From: Bordetella genomosp. 13
Lineage (GTDB): Bacteria > Pseudomonadota > Gammaproteobacteria > Burkholderiales > Burkholderiaceae_B
DNA: 64,000 bases
Assembly (NCBI RefSeq): GCF_007679965.1
Contig: NZ_VEHL01000008.1
Coordinates: forward strand, 1 to 64,000
Direction of reading: 5' to 3'
A program made the translations under genes and the position numbers. Shown here in pieces: positions 28,833-37,276 of this stretch (position 1 is the stretch's first letter; every line of letters starts with the position of its first letter). The notes under the pieces are model-generated. The model worked only from the letters and a program-made list of their open reading frames with translations, was not told the DNA's origin and did no database searches.

Positions 28833-30335
28833 TTGAGATCCATCGTCGGCGACCTGCTGTTGCTGCGGCTGGGCGACGCCGCAGATGGGCCGATGAACCA
28901 GCGGCTGTACCGCGGCCTGCGCGAAGCCATCCTGGACGGCACCATCGCGGCCGACACGCGCCTGCCCGCCACGCGCGACCTGGCGGCCGAACTGGACATC
29001 GCACGCAACACCGTCGTGCACGTCTACGCGCAGTTGCAGGCCGAGGGCTACACGCGCAGCCGCCAGGGCAACGGCACGTTCGTCACCGACACGCTGCCCG
29101 AGTCGTACCTGGCCAGCGGCCGCAGCGCGCGTCGCACGACGGCCGCGGCCAGCCGCCCGACGCTGTCCGAACGCGGCGCGCGCATCGTCGACGGCGTGTC
29201 GGCCTCGCCCTACCAGTGGGGCGCCTTCATGCCGGGCGTGCCCGACGTCACCGAGTTCCCTCACCAGAAGTTCGGCCGCATCGTCAGCGGCCTGTGGCGC
29301 CGCCCGCCGCCCGAACTGCTCAGCTATTCCTATGGTGGCGGCCTGCCCGCGCTGCGCGAGGCGCTGGCGCAGTATCTGGCGCTGACGCGCTCGGTCGATT
29401 GCGATCCCGAGCAGATCCTCATCACCGAAGGCTCGCACCAGGCCATCGACCTGGCCACGCGCATCCTGGGCGGCGCGGGCGACGTGGCCTGGATCGAGAA
29501 CCCCGGTTATTGGGGCGCGCGTTCGGTGCTGTCGGCCAACGGCATCCGCGTCGATCCGCAGCCGGTGGACGAGGAGGGCATGCGCCTGCCGGCCGAGCCT
29601 GTGGCCGTGCCGCCGCGCTTCGTCTTCGTCACGCCATCGCACCAGTATCCGCTGGGCCCCGTGATGTCGCTGGCGCGGCGGCGCCAGCTGCTGGCGCTGG
29701 CGCGCGGCTGGGGCAGCTGGATCATCGAGGACGACTACGACAGCGAATTCCGCTTCACGGGGCGGCCCATTCCGTCGCTGCAGGGGCTGGAGCCGGACGC
29801 GCCCGTGATCTACCTGGGCACCTTCAGCAAGACCATGTATCCGGGCCTGCGGCTGGGCTACCTGGTGCTGCCGCGCGCGCTGGTGCCGGCCTTCCAGGCC
29901 GCGCACGCCGAACTGTACCGCGAGGGCCACCTGATGACGCACGCGGCCGTGGCAACCTTCATCGCCGAGGGTCACTACGCGGCGCACGTGCGCCGCATGC
30001 GCATGCTGTACGGCCGCCGGCGCGCCATGCTGGTCAACCTGATCGACCGGCGGCTGGGCCCGGATTGGCTGCACCGCGATTCCAGCGACGCGGGCCTGCA
30101 CCTGGTGCTGAACCTGCCCGATGACCTGTCCGACCAGAAAGTGGTGCAGGCCGCGCACGAACGCGGCGTGCTGACGCGGCCGCTGTCGCGCTACTACGCC
30201 GGCGACCAGGCCCCGCGCCAGGGTCTGCTGATGGGATATGCGTGCGTGCCGGACAACCAGATCGCGCGCAAGTTCGAGGTGGTGCTGGACAGCCTGGCCG
30301 CGGTGGCCAGGCAGGGAAAGAAGCGACAGGCGTGA
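28833..30335 (+). CDS. MocR-family (GabR/PdxR-like) regulator
   Basis: A 500-residue fusion of a GntR winged helix (about residues 20-82, ATRDLAAELDIARNTV) to a class-I aminotransferase-like domain (about 110-490). The PLP lysine is Lys333 in FSKTMYPGLRLGY, so the sensor half should bind PLP. Proteins of this kind activate gabT/gabD on sensing 4-aminobutyrate plus PLP, or control pyridoxal synthesis. The divergent position next to gabT favours the GabR role. The start is TTG with AGGTAG six bases upstream; no ATG fits. Confidence 0.9.
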   Translation: MRSIVGDLLLLRLGDAADGPMNQRLYRGLREAILDGTIAADTRLPATRDLAAELDIARNTVVHVYAQLQAEGYTRSRQGNGTFVTDTLPESYLASGRSARRTTAAASRPTLSERGARIVDGVSASPYQWGAFMPGVPDVTEFPHQKFGRIVSGLWRRPPPELLSYSYGGGLPALREALAQYLALTRSVDCDPEQILITEGSHQAIDLATRILGGAGDVAWIENPGYWGARSVLSANGIRVDPQPVDEEGMRLPAEPVAVPPRFVFVTPSHQYPLGPVMSLARRRQLLALARGWGSWIIEDDYDSEFRFTGRPIPSLQGLEPDAPVIYLGTFSKTMYPGLRLGYLVLPRALVPAFQAAHAELYREGHLMTHAAVATFIAEGHYAAHVRRMRMLYGRRRAMLVNLIDRRLGPDWLHRDSSDAGLHLVLNLPDDLSDQKVVQAAHERGVLTRPLSRYYAGDQAPRQGLLMGYACVPDNQIARKFEVVLDSLAAVARQGKKRQA

Positions 30336-30375
30336 CGGGCGTGCCCATCGGCCCGCGCCGATGCAGGCTTGGCCT

Positions 30376-30876
30376 TCAGCCCTGTCTGCCGAAGCCGCCG
30401 CTGGCCCATTCCGACGCGCGTTGCACGCTCAGCTTGTACGTCGGTGCGACGCGGATCTGCGCCAGCTGCTCGCCGATTTCATCGTAGGCGCTCAAGACGG
30501 CATAGGGCTCGTCCTCGTCGGGAACGATGTCCAGCTTGACGGTCAGGCGGCCAGCCTCGGCGTCGATCTTCACGCTCTTGTGCAGCGTCGCGTGCAACTG
30601 CTGTTCATGACGGCGCAGGACTTCGTTGGCGGTCTTGACCAGCGTATGGAAGGCGGGCGAGTCCAGCGGCTTGGGGTTCTTCTTGTCGCGGCCCATGGTC
30701 CAGGGACCGACCAGCGCCGGCTCGGAATGTCCGTCCAGGGTCATCGCCACGGCCCAGCCGTCGTCGTCCTCGTTCTTGATGATCCTGGCGGTCCAGCCGT
30801 CGTCGCGCCACAGCGTGGCGCCATGTTCCTTGCGGTCCTCGGATACCTCGGTATCGGGTGCGTGATCGTCATTCAC
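30376..30876 (-). CDS. Conserved hypothetical protein, 166 residues
   Basis: I do not recognise a named family. The product is acidic at its N-terminus (NDDHAPDTEVSEDRKE) and soluble, with no signal peptide or membrane span. It has a two-part beta-rich look (ATLWRDDGWTARIIKNEDD; IDAEAGRLTVKLDIVPDEDE). The start is GTG with AGGAG about nine bases upstream, a strong site. It is a single gene converging with the MocR regulator and lies behind the DUF72 gene on the same strand with a 144-bp gap. A real gene is likely; its role is unknown. Confidence 0.72.
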   Translation of the reverse strand: MNDDHAPDTEVSEDRKEHGATLWRDDGWTARIIKNEDDDGWAVAMTLDGHSEPALVGPWTMGRDKKNPKPLDSPAFHTLVKTANEVLRRHEQQLHATLHKSVKIDAEAGRLTVKLDIVPDEDEPYAVLSAYDEIGEQLAQIRVAPTYKLSVQRASEWASGGFGRQG

Positions 30877-31020
30877 TGCGGTACTTCTCCTGATTCGTAT
30901 TGAAGGCAGCCTCGCGGCCGCCGGATTCGATCGTCACTGTAGCCGAAGGCTCGTGCGTGTTTTCGAGGCATGGGACATGCGCGACACGCCCGCGCCGACG
31001 CCCAGCGGCGCGACGTTGGT

Positions 31021-31914
31021 TCATGCCATTCCGAGCGCCTGCGCCAGGCCCGCCGCGTTGCGCATGCCATGGTCCTGGTAGTTGGTGTTGAACAGCGCCT
31101 GCGTGCGCTTGGCGCGCTGGGCCAGCTTCCTGATGCGCGTGGCCAGTTCGGCCAGCTCTTCGGGCGTGTACACGTACTGGAAGCGCGACGAGGATGCCGA
31201 GCCGTGGGCGTTCCATGCCGCCGTGTTGCGGCCATGCAGGCGCACCACGGCCAGGTCGGGATTCGTGCACGCCCAGACGTCGGGCACCGTGTTGTCCAGG
31301 CCCTGCGGCGAATCCACCACCGTGTGCGCCACGCCCAGTTCGCGTTGCAGCGCCAGCGTGGCCTGCGTGGCCTCGGCGCCGTCGAACCAGCTGGCATGGC
31401 GGAACTCCACCGCCATCGGCAGGCCTTCCATGCGGCGCACGCAGTCGCGCAGCCGTGCGATGCCGCGCGCATCGCGCCGCACCCAGGGCGGAAACTGGAA
31501 ATGCACGGCGCCCAGCTTGTCCGCCATGCGCAGCGGTTCCACGGCCAGGGTGAAGCGGCGCCACAGCTCGTCCTGCCAGCCCTCCGGCAATTGGTTGTCG
31601 TACAGCGTGTCGGGCGCGTCCGGCCAGTCGCGCCGCAGGTCGGCAGGCAGCGCCTGCAACGGGATGCGATGGCCCGTGAAGGCGCGGAAGGCCTTCAGGT
31701 TGAAGATGAAATCCGGCGGCGTGCGCTGCGTCCACAAATAGGCGGTATAGGGGTCGGGCAGGGCGTAGTAGCTGGAGTCGACCTCGACCGTGTCGAAATG
31801 GTCGGCGTAGAAGCGCAGGCGCGATTCGGCATCGTTGGCATACGGCGGATAGAAGCGGCCGCATGCCAGCAGCGTGGGGTCGGTCCAGGAAGCGGTGCCG
31901 GTGAGGATGGTCAT
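31021..31914 (-). CDS. DUF72-family protein (YecE-like)
   Basis: A 297-residue TIM-barrel-like DUF72 protein. Family hallmarks include GTASWTDP at the N-terminus, FDTVEVDSSYYALP, and a C-terminal ALFNTNYQDHGMRNA. Biochemical function is not established for the family. The start at ATG 31914 is 16 bp from a LexA box shared with the divergent helicase gene, so it may be DNA-damage induced. That pairing is the best functional hint available here. Confidence 0.88.
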   Translation of the reverse strand: MTILTGTASWTDPTLLACGRFYPPYANDAESRLRFYADHFDTVEVDSSYYALPDPYTAYLWTQRTPPDFIFNLKAFRAFTGHRIPLQALPADLRRDWPDAPDTLYDNQLPEGWQDELWRRFTLAVEPLRMADKLGAVHFQFPPWVRRDARGIARLRDCVRRMEGLPMAVEFRHASWFDGAEATQATLALQRELGVAHTVVDSPQGLDNTVPDVWACTNPDLAVVRLHGRNTAAWNAHGSASSSRFQYVYTPEELAELATRIRKLAQRAKRTQALFNTNYQDHGMRNAAGLAQALGMA

Positions 31915-31929
31915 GGCGGTTACGGATTT

Positions 31930-31945
31930 CTGTATGAATATACAG
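31930..31945. promoter_or_regulatory. LexA (SOS) box between DUF72 and helicase genes
   Basis: CTGTATGAATATACAG matches CTGT-N8-ACAG exactly, with an AT-rich centre. It lies 16 bp from the DUF72 start and 34 bp from the helicase start, so one bound repressor could cover both divergent promoters. Confidence 0.85.
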
Positions 31946-31978
31946 TACTCTTGCGGTTGGCTTTTCCCGCGATGTCCC

Positions 31979-34141
31979 ATGTCCGACCACGATTCCTCCG
32001 ATGCCCGCGATGCCGGCCCCGACGCCGGGCGGGCCGCCGCGAACGATGCTTCCCACGGCCAGTCCCGGGCGCAACGCCCCGATCCGCTGGCCGACCTGAA
32101 CCCCGCCCAGCGCGAGGCGGCCGAGTACGGCGCCGGGCCCGACGGCCCCAGCCAGGCGCTGCTGGTCATCGCGGGCGCCGGTTCGGGCAAGACCAGCACG
32201 CTGGCGCATCGCGTGGCGCACCTCGTCCTCAACGGCGCCGACCCGCAGCGCATGCTGCTGCTGACGTTCTCGCGCCGCGCCGCGCAAGAAATGGAACGCC
32301 GCGTGGGCGGCGTGTTGCGCCGCGCCATGAACCTGGGCGCCAGCCAGGCCGCGCCGCCCCTGCCCTGGTCGGGCACCTTCCACAGCATCGGCGCGCGGCT
32401 GCTGCGCGAATACGCCCCGCGCATCGGCCTGTCCGAGACCTTCACCGTGCACGACCGCGGCGACGCCGAAGACCTGATGGGCATGGTGCGCCACGAGCTG
32501 GGCATGTCGGCCACGCACGAGCGCTTTCCGCTCAAGGGCACCTGCCTGTCGATCTATTCGCGCGTGGTCAACAGCCAGGCCCCGGTGGGCGAGGTGCTGG
32601 CCAAGGTCTTCCCGTGGTGCGCGCAATGGGAAGAACAACTGAAGCGCCTGTTCCGCGCCTACGTGCAGGCCAAGCAGGCGCAGCAGGTGCTGGATTACGA
32701 CGACCTGCTGCTGTACTGGGCCGAGATGATGCGCGATGCCGGCCTGGCGCACGAAGCCGGCGAACGCTTCGACCACGTGCTGGTCGACGAATACCAGGAC
32801 ACCAATCGCCTGCAGGCCGACATCCTGCTGGGCCTGAAGCCCGAGGGCCGCGGCCTGACGGTGGTGGGCGACGATGCGCAGGCCATCTATTCGTTCCGCG
32901 CGGCCACGGTGCGCAACATCCTCGATTTCCCGCGGCAGTTTCCCTCGGGGGCGCACGTGGTCACGCTGGAACGCAACTACCGCTCCACGCAGCCCATCCT
33001 GGATGCGTCCAACGCGGTGATCGGCCTGGCGCCCGAGCGCTATGCCAAGCAGCTGTGGACCGACCGCGCCTCGTCGCAACGTCCCGAACTGGTCACGGTG
33101 TCCGACGAGGCCGGCCAGGCGCGCTGGGTGGCCGACCAGGTGCTGGCACTGCGCGAGGGCGGGGCCACGCTGAAGTCGCAGGCCGCGCTGTTCCGCGCGG
33201 CCAGCCACAGTGCCGCGCTGGAACTGGAACTGACCCGTCGCAACATTCCCTTCGTGAAGTTCGGCGGCCTGAAATTCCTCGAGGCCGCGCACGTCAAGGA
33301 CCTGCTGTCCATCCTGCGCTGGGCCGAGAATCCGCGCTCGCGCATGGCGGGCTTTCGCGTGGCGCAGCTGCTGCCCGGCATCGGTCCGGCCACCGCGGGC
33401 CGCCTGATGGACGAGCTGGCGCAGGCGCCCGAACCGCTGGACGCCATGCGCGCCTTCAAGCCCGGCGCCGGCGCGCGCGACGAGTGGGCGGCCTTCGTGC
33501 AGGTCTATGCCTCGCTGCGGGCGCCCGGCCACCATTGGCCCGCCGACGTGGACGTGGCGCTGCGCTGGTACGGCGAACAGATCGAGCGCCTGCACGACGG
33601 CGACGCCGCCATGCGGCGCGCCGACCTGGAGCAGCTCTCGCGCATCGCCATGGGCTACCCCACGCGCGAACGCTTCCTGACCGAGCTGACGCTGGATCCG
33701 CCCAACGCCACCAGCGACGAGTCCGGCGCGCCGCTGCGCGACGAGGACTACATGATCCTGTCCACCATCCACTCGGCCAAGGGCCAGGAGTGGCGCGCGG
33801 TGTACGTGCTGAACGCGGTGGACGGCTGCATTCCGTCGGACATGAGCACCGGCGACAGCGAGGAGATCGAGGAAGAGCGCCGCCTGCTGTACGTGGCCAT
33901 GACGCGCGCGCGCGAACGCCTGCAGGTCATCGTGCCGCAGCGCTTCTACGTGCACCAGCAGAACGGCATGGGCGACCGCCACGTGTATGCGTCGCGCACG
34001 CGCTTCATTCCGCAGGCCATGCTGCCCCTGTTCGACCACCTGCCCAAGCCTCCCGAGCTGCCGCACGACCGCGGCGCGCGCGTGAAGCCCGATGCGCCGG
34101 TCGTGGACCTGGCGGGGCGCATGCGCGGCATGTTCTCGTAG
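31979..34141 (+). CDS. UvrD/Rep-family ATP-dependent DNA helicase
   Basis: A 720-residue SF1A 3'-5' helicase. Motifs in order are Walker A AGAGSGKT (residues 65-72), motif II DEYQDTN, motif IV ERNYRST, motif V STIHSAKGQEWRAVY and motif VI YVAMTRARE. The N-terminal 38 residues (Ser/Asp/Ala-rich) precede the helicase core and look disordered. It likely acts in repair or in clearing stalled forks. The LexA box upstream makes SOS induction probable. It is distinct from the housekeeping UvrD by its length and N-terminal extension. I cannot tell a specific pathway. Confidence 0.92.
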   Translation: MSDHDSSDARDAGPDAGRAAANDASHGQSRAQRPDPLADLNPAQREAAEYGAGPDGPSQALLVIAGAGSGKTSTLAHRVAHLVLNGADPQRMLLLTFSRRAAQEMERRVGGVLRRAMNLGASQAAPPLPWSGTFHSIGARLLREYAPRIGLSETFTVHDRGDAEDLMGMVRHELGMSATHERFPLKGTCLSIYSRVVNSQAPVGEVLAKVFPWCAQWEEQLKRLFRAYVQAKQAQQVLDYDDLLLYWAEMMRDAGLAHEAGERFDHVLVDEYQDTNRLQADILLGLKPEGRGLTVVGDDAQAIYSFRAATVRNILDFPRQFPSGAHVVTLERNYRSTQPILDASNAVIGLAPERYAKQLWTDRASSQRPELVTVSDEAGQARWVADQVLALREGGATLKSQAALFRAASHSAALELELTRRNIPFVKFGGLKFLEAAHVKDLLSILRWAENPRSRMAGFRVAQLLPGIGPATAGRLMDELAQAPEPLDAMRAFKPGAGARDEWAAFVQVYASLRAPGHHWPADVDVALRWYGEQIERLHDGDAAMRRADLEQLSRIAMGYPTRERFLTELTLDPPNATSDESGAPLRDEDYMILSTIHSAKGQEWRAVYVLNAVDGCIPSDMSTGDSEEIEEERRLLYVAMTRARERLQVIVPQRFYVHQQNGMGDRHVYASRTRFIPQAMLPLFDHLPKPPELPHDRGARVKPDAPVVDLAGRMRGMFS

Positions 34142-34173
34142 GGCGGTCTGCCGCGCTCGCCTGCTGTCCGCTT

Positions 34174-34227
34174 CGTGGCGCGCGACGCCCGGGCCGGACC
34201 CGTGGCGCGCGACGCCCGCGCCAGACC
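34174..34227. repeat. 27-bp tandem repeat, two copies, in the helicase-corA gap
   Basis: Two adjacent 27-bp units starting CGTGGCGCGCGACGCCCG and ending GACC, differing at two positions. The start of a third unit (CGTTGGG) has diverged. It is in non-coding sequence after the helicase stop. Confidence 0.8.
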
Positions 34228-34379
34228 CGTTGGGCTCGTAGCCTGACACCCGCCTGAGCGCCGCGCGGCCGGGCTGGGCGCGTCCGCGGCGCGGCACTAT
34301 CATGGTGCTGGCCGCGCGCCATACGCCGGTCCATCGGCGGGCCGGCGCACCCGGCCGCCGCCATCCTCCAGGAGCACCG

Positions 34380-35399
34380 ATGCAGCAGGACGTCCGACCC
34401 GAATCGCCCGCCAATCCGCCCGACACCGCCACCAGCGTGGTGGCCTCCGTCCTGTACGTGGACGGCCGCCGGGACCGCGACGTGCCCATGGACGAGGTGC
34501 ACCAGTACGCGGGCCAGAAGGAAAGCATGCTGTGGATCGGCCTGCGCAATCCCAGCGACGAGTTGCTGCAGCAGGTCGTCCATTCGCTGGGCGCCTGTGG
34601 CAAGAACATCGAGGAGATGCAGGCGCCGCACCGGCGCGCCAAGATCCTCGACTACGGCGACATGGTGCTCATCGTCGCGCCCACGGTCGAGGTCGAGAAC
34701 GAGCGGCCCACCTATGGCGAGACCCAGCTGCTGATCGGCGCGGGCTTCCTGGTGACCGTGCGGCGCGGCGCGGTGGCGCCATACACGGTGCTGCGCGAAC
34801 GGCTCGAGGCCGTGCCCGACCTGCTGCGGCGCGGCAGCGACTACGTGGCCTCCGAGCTGCTGGACCTGCTGGCCGACCGCTACCTGGCCGCCGTCTCCAA
34901 GTTCGAGTCCGTGGTCGAGCACGCCGAGCAGAAGCTGCTGATACGCGGCGCCAAGGACACCGACATCCGCAAGCTGTACCGCCAGCGCCGCGACCTGCTG
35001 CGCATGCATACGGTGATCGCGCCCATGACCGAGATCTGCCGCCGCCTGGCGCGGGTCGAAATGCCGGCGGTGGACATCCATGCGCGGCCATATTTCGGCG
35101 AGGTGGCCGACCGCATCCAGCGCATCGACGAACTGATCAACGCGCTGCGCGAGGCGCTGGCCTTCGCCTTCGAGGCCAGCCAGATGATCGCGCAGGCCTC
35201 GCAGAACGACACCACGCGCCGCCTGGCGTCCTGGGCGGCCATCCTGGCGGTGCCCACGGCCGTGGCCGGCATCTACGGCATGAACTTCAAGTACATGCCG
35301 GAGCTGGAGTGGCAATGGGGCTATCCGCTGACGCTGTCGATGATCGCGGCGGCGTGCGGGGTGCTGTACTGGCGCTTCCGCAAGTCGGGGTGGCTGTAG
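34380..35399 (+). CDS. corA: CorA-family magnesium/cobalt transporter
   Basis: A 339-residue CorA channel: a large acidic cytoplasmic N-terminal domain, a long coiled stalk helix (about residues 180-270), and two C-terminal membrane spans. The signature YGMNF directly after the first span and a basic tail (RFRKSGWL) are present. It takes up Mg2+ (and Co2+/Ni2+) as a pentamer. ATG 34380 has AGGAG four to five bases upstream. It is a single gene with no evident operon partner. Confidence 0.93.
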   Translation: MQQDVRPESPANPPDTATSVVASVLYVDGRRDRDVPMDEVHQYAGQKESMLWIGLRNPSDELLQQVVHSLGACGKNIEEMQAPHRRAKILDYGDMVLIVAPTVEVENERPTYGETQLLIGAGFLVTVRRGAVAPYTVLRERLEAVPDLLRRGSDYVASELLDLLADRYLAAVSKFESVVEHAEQKLLIRGAKDTDIRKLYRQRRDLLRMHTVIAPMTEICRRLARVEMPAVDIHARPYFGEVADRIQRIDELINALREALAFAFEASQMIAQASQNDTTRRLASWAAILAVPTAVAGIYGMNFKYMPELEWQWGYPLTLSMIAAACGVLYWRFRKSGWL

Positions 35400-35542
35400 C
35401 CTGGGGCCGTTCCTGCGCGATGCCGCCGCGTGCGCGAACGCGCGCTACGATGCGATCATCGAGGCCCGCGGCCTGAAGGTTCCGTGACACAGGCATTCGA
35501 CCGCGCCACGCATTCATCCTGCAACCCCATGACGAAGCATCC

Positions 35543-36508
35543 ATGACAGACTCCGTATCGACCCGAGACATCGACCTGCTGATGGTCGGCCCCCTGGCGC
35601 CCGCGCTGATCGACGACATCGGCGGCCGCTACCGCCTGCACCGTCTGTGGGAGGCCGCAGACCGCACGGCCTTCCTGCGCGAACACGCCGCCGCCATCCG
35701 CGGCATCGTGACCAGCGGCCGCTTCGGCGCCGACCGCGCGCTGATCGAAAGCCTGCCGAACCTGGAGGTCATCAACAGCTTCGGCGTGGGCTACGACCCC
35801 ATCGACGTCGATGCCGCGCGCGAGCGCAAGGTGGTCGTCACCAACACGCCGGGCGTGCTGGACGAGTGCGTGGCCGACACGGCGCTGGCGCTGATGCTGG
35901 CCGTGCCGCGCCGCATCGCCGAGGCAGACCGCTACGTGCGCGAGGGCCGCTGGCCCGAGGCCAATTTCGGGCTGGGCCGCAAGGTCACAGGCAAGCGTTG
36001 CGGCATCGTCGGCCTGGGCAACATCGGCCGCCAGATCGCCGCGCGCGCCGAGGCTTTCGGCATGTCCATCGCGTACTGCAATCGCAGCCCGCGTCCCGAT
36101 GCGCCCGAGCGCTACCGTTACTACGCCGATCCGGCCGAACTGGCGGCCCACAGCGACTTCCTGGTGCTGGCGCTGCCGGGCGGCGCCGGCACGCGCCACC
36201 TGGTCGATGCGCGGGTGCTGAAGGCGCTGGGCAGCCAGGGCTACCTGATCAACGTGGCGCGCGGCACGGTGGTGGACGAACAGGCGCTGGTGCGCGCCCT
36301 GCAGCGGGGCGAGATCGCGGGCGCGGGCCTGGACGTGTTCGAGCACGAGCCCAGGGTGCCGCAGGCCCTGATCGACTCGGACCGCACGGTACTGCTGCCC
36401 CACATCGGCAGCGGCACGTTCGAGACCCGCGACGCCATGGGCGACCTGCTGCTGGCCAACCTGGACGGCTGGTTCCGCGACCGCGCGGTGCGCACGGCCG
36501 TCGCGTAA
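35543..36508 (+). CDS. D-2-hydroxyacid dehydrogenase (hydroxypyruvate/glyoxylate reductase-like)
   Basis: A 321-residue NAD(P)-dependent D-isomer-specific 2-hydroxyacid dehydrogenase. The nucleotide motif GLGNIGRQIA is at residues 157-166. The catalytic Arg240 (NVARGT), Glu269 (DVFEHEP) and His287 (LLPHIGSG) are all present. Relatives reduce hydroxypyruvate or glyoxylate, and the substrate cannot be fixed from the sequence. The nuclease gene begins 65 bp after its stop. Confidence 0.9.
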   Translation: MTDSVSTRDIDLLMVGPLAPALIDDIGGRYRLHRLWEAADRTAFLREHAAAIRGIVTSGRFGADRALIESLPNLEVINSFGVGYDPIDVDAARERKVVVTNTPGVLDECVADTALALMLAVPRRIAEADRYVREGRWPEANFGLGRKVTGKRCGIVGLGNIGRQIAARAEAFGMSIAYCNRSPRPDAPERYRYYADPAELAAHSDFLVLALPGGAGTRHLVDARVLKALGSQGYLINVARGTVVDEQALVRALQRGEIAGAGLDVFEHEPRVPQALIDSDRTVLLPHIGSGTFETRDAMGDLLLANLDGWFRDRAVRTAVA

Positions 36509-36573
36509 ACGGCACGCTCGGCGCGGCCGGGCTTGTGGCAAACTGCGGGCGATTCCAGCCCGCAGAGCCTGCC

Positions 36574-37215
36574 TTGTCACGACCTCCCGTTTTCCGGCCC
36601 GGCCGCCGCGGCCGCAACCGCACCCGCAGCATCGGCGCCGCCGTGGCCGCCGTGTTGCTGGCGCTGGCGGGCACGTTGCTGCACCGTTACCTTCCGTCGG
36701 GCGACCGGTCCGAGGCGCCCCGGCGCGGCAGCCAGCAGCAGCGCGGCGAGCCCTATACCCTGCGCGGCGTGGTCAGCGAGGTGGCCGACGGCGACACCGT
36801 CACGCTGGCCACCGCCGACGGCCCGCGCAAGATCCGCCTGGACAGCATCGACGCGCCCGAGACCGACCATGGCCCGGGCCAGCCGGGCCAGCCCTTCGGC
36901 GAGGCCTCGCGCCAGCACCTGGCCAGCATGGTCTCCGGTCGCCGCCTGTCCGCGCGCTGCTTCGAGAGCGACCAGTACGGGCGGCACGTCTGCACGCTGA
37001 ACCTCGAGGACGGCTCGTCGGCCAACCGCGCCCAGGTGTCCTCGGGCCACGCCTGGGCCTACACCGCGCGGCGCGGCGCCTACCTGCGCGACACCGAGAT
37101 GACCCGCCTGCAGCGCGTGGCCAGGGAGGCGCGCCAGGGCGTCTGGTCGCAGCCCGGCGCAATCGAACCCTGGAAGTGGCGCTATGACTGCTGGCGGCAA
37201 CGGCAATGCGGCTAG
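36574..37215 (+). CDS. Thermonuclease-family (SNase-like) nuclease with N-terminal signal/anchor
   Basis: About 213 residues. A basic N-terminus (RPGRRGRNRTR) leads into a hydrophobic span (IGAAVAAVLLALAGTLL), which is an uncleaved anchor or a signal peptide. The nuclease domain follows: VADGDTVTL, IRLDSIDAPETD, PFGEASRQHL, DQYGRHVCTL. The Arg and Glu of the IRLDSIDAPE segment and the Arg of YGRH fit the staphylococcal nuclease active site. It probably cuts nucleic acid outside the inner membrane. The start is uncertain: TTG 36574 is the best choice and has only a weak ribosome site. Confidence 0.82.
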   Translation: MSRPPVFRPGRRGRNRTRSIGAAVAAVLLALAGTLLHRYLPSGDRSEAPRRGSQQQRGEPYTLRGVVSEVADGDTVTLATADGPRKIRLDSIDAPETDHGPGQPGQPFGEASRQHLASMVSGRRLSARCFESDQYGRHVCTLNLEDGSSANRAQVSSGHAWAYTARRGAYLRDTEMTRLQRVAREARQGVWSQPGAIEPWKWRYDCWRQRQCG

Positions 37216-37276
37216 GGCGGGCAGGCGGGTCGGTGTTTGCTATTCTGTGCGGCTGCATGCTCTTGGGGGCGTATTC

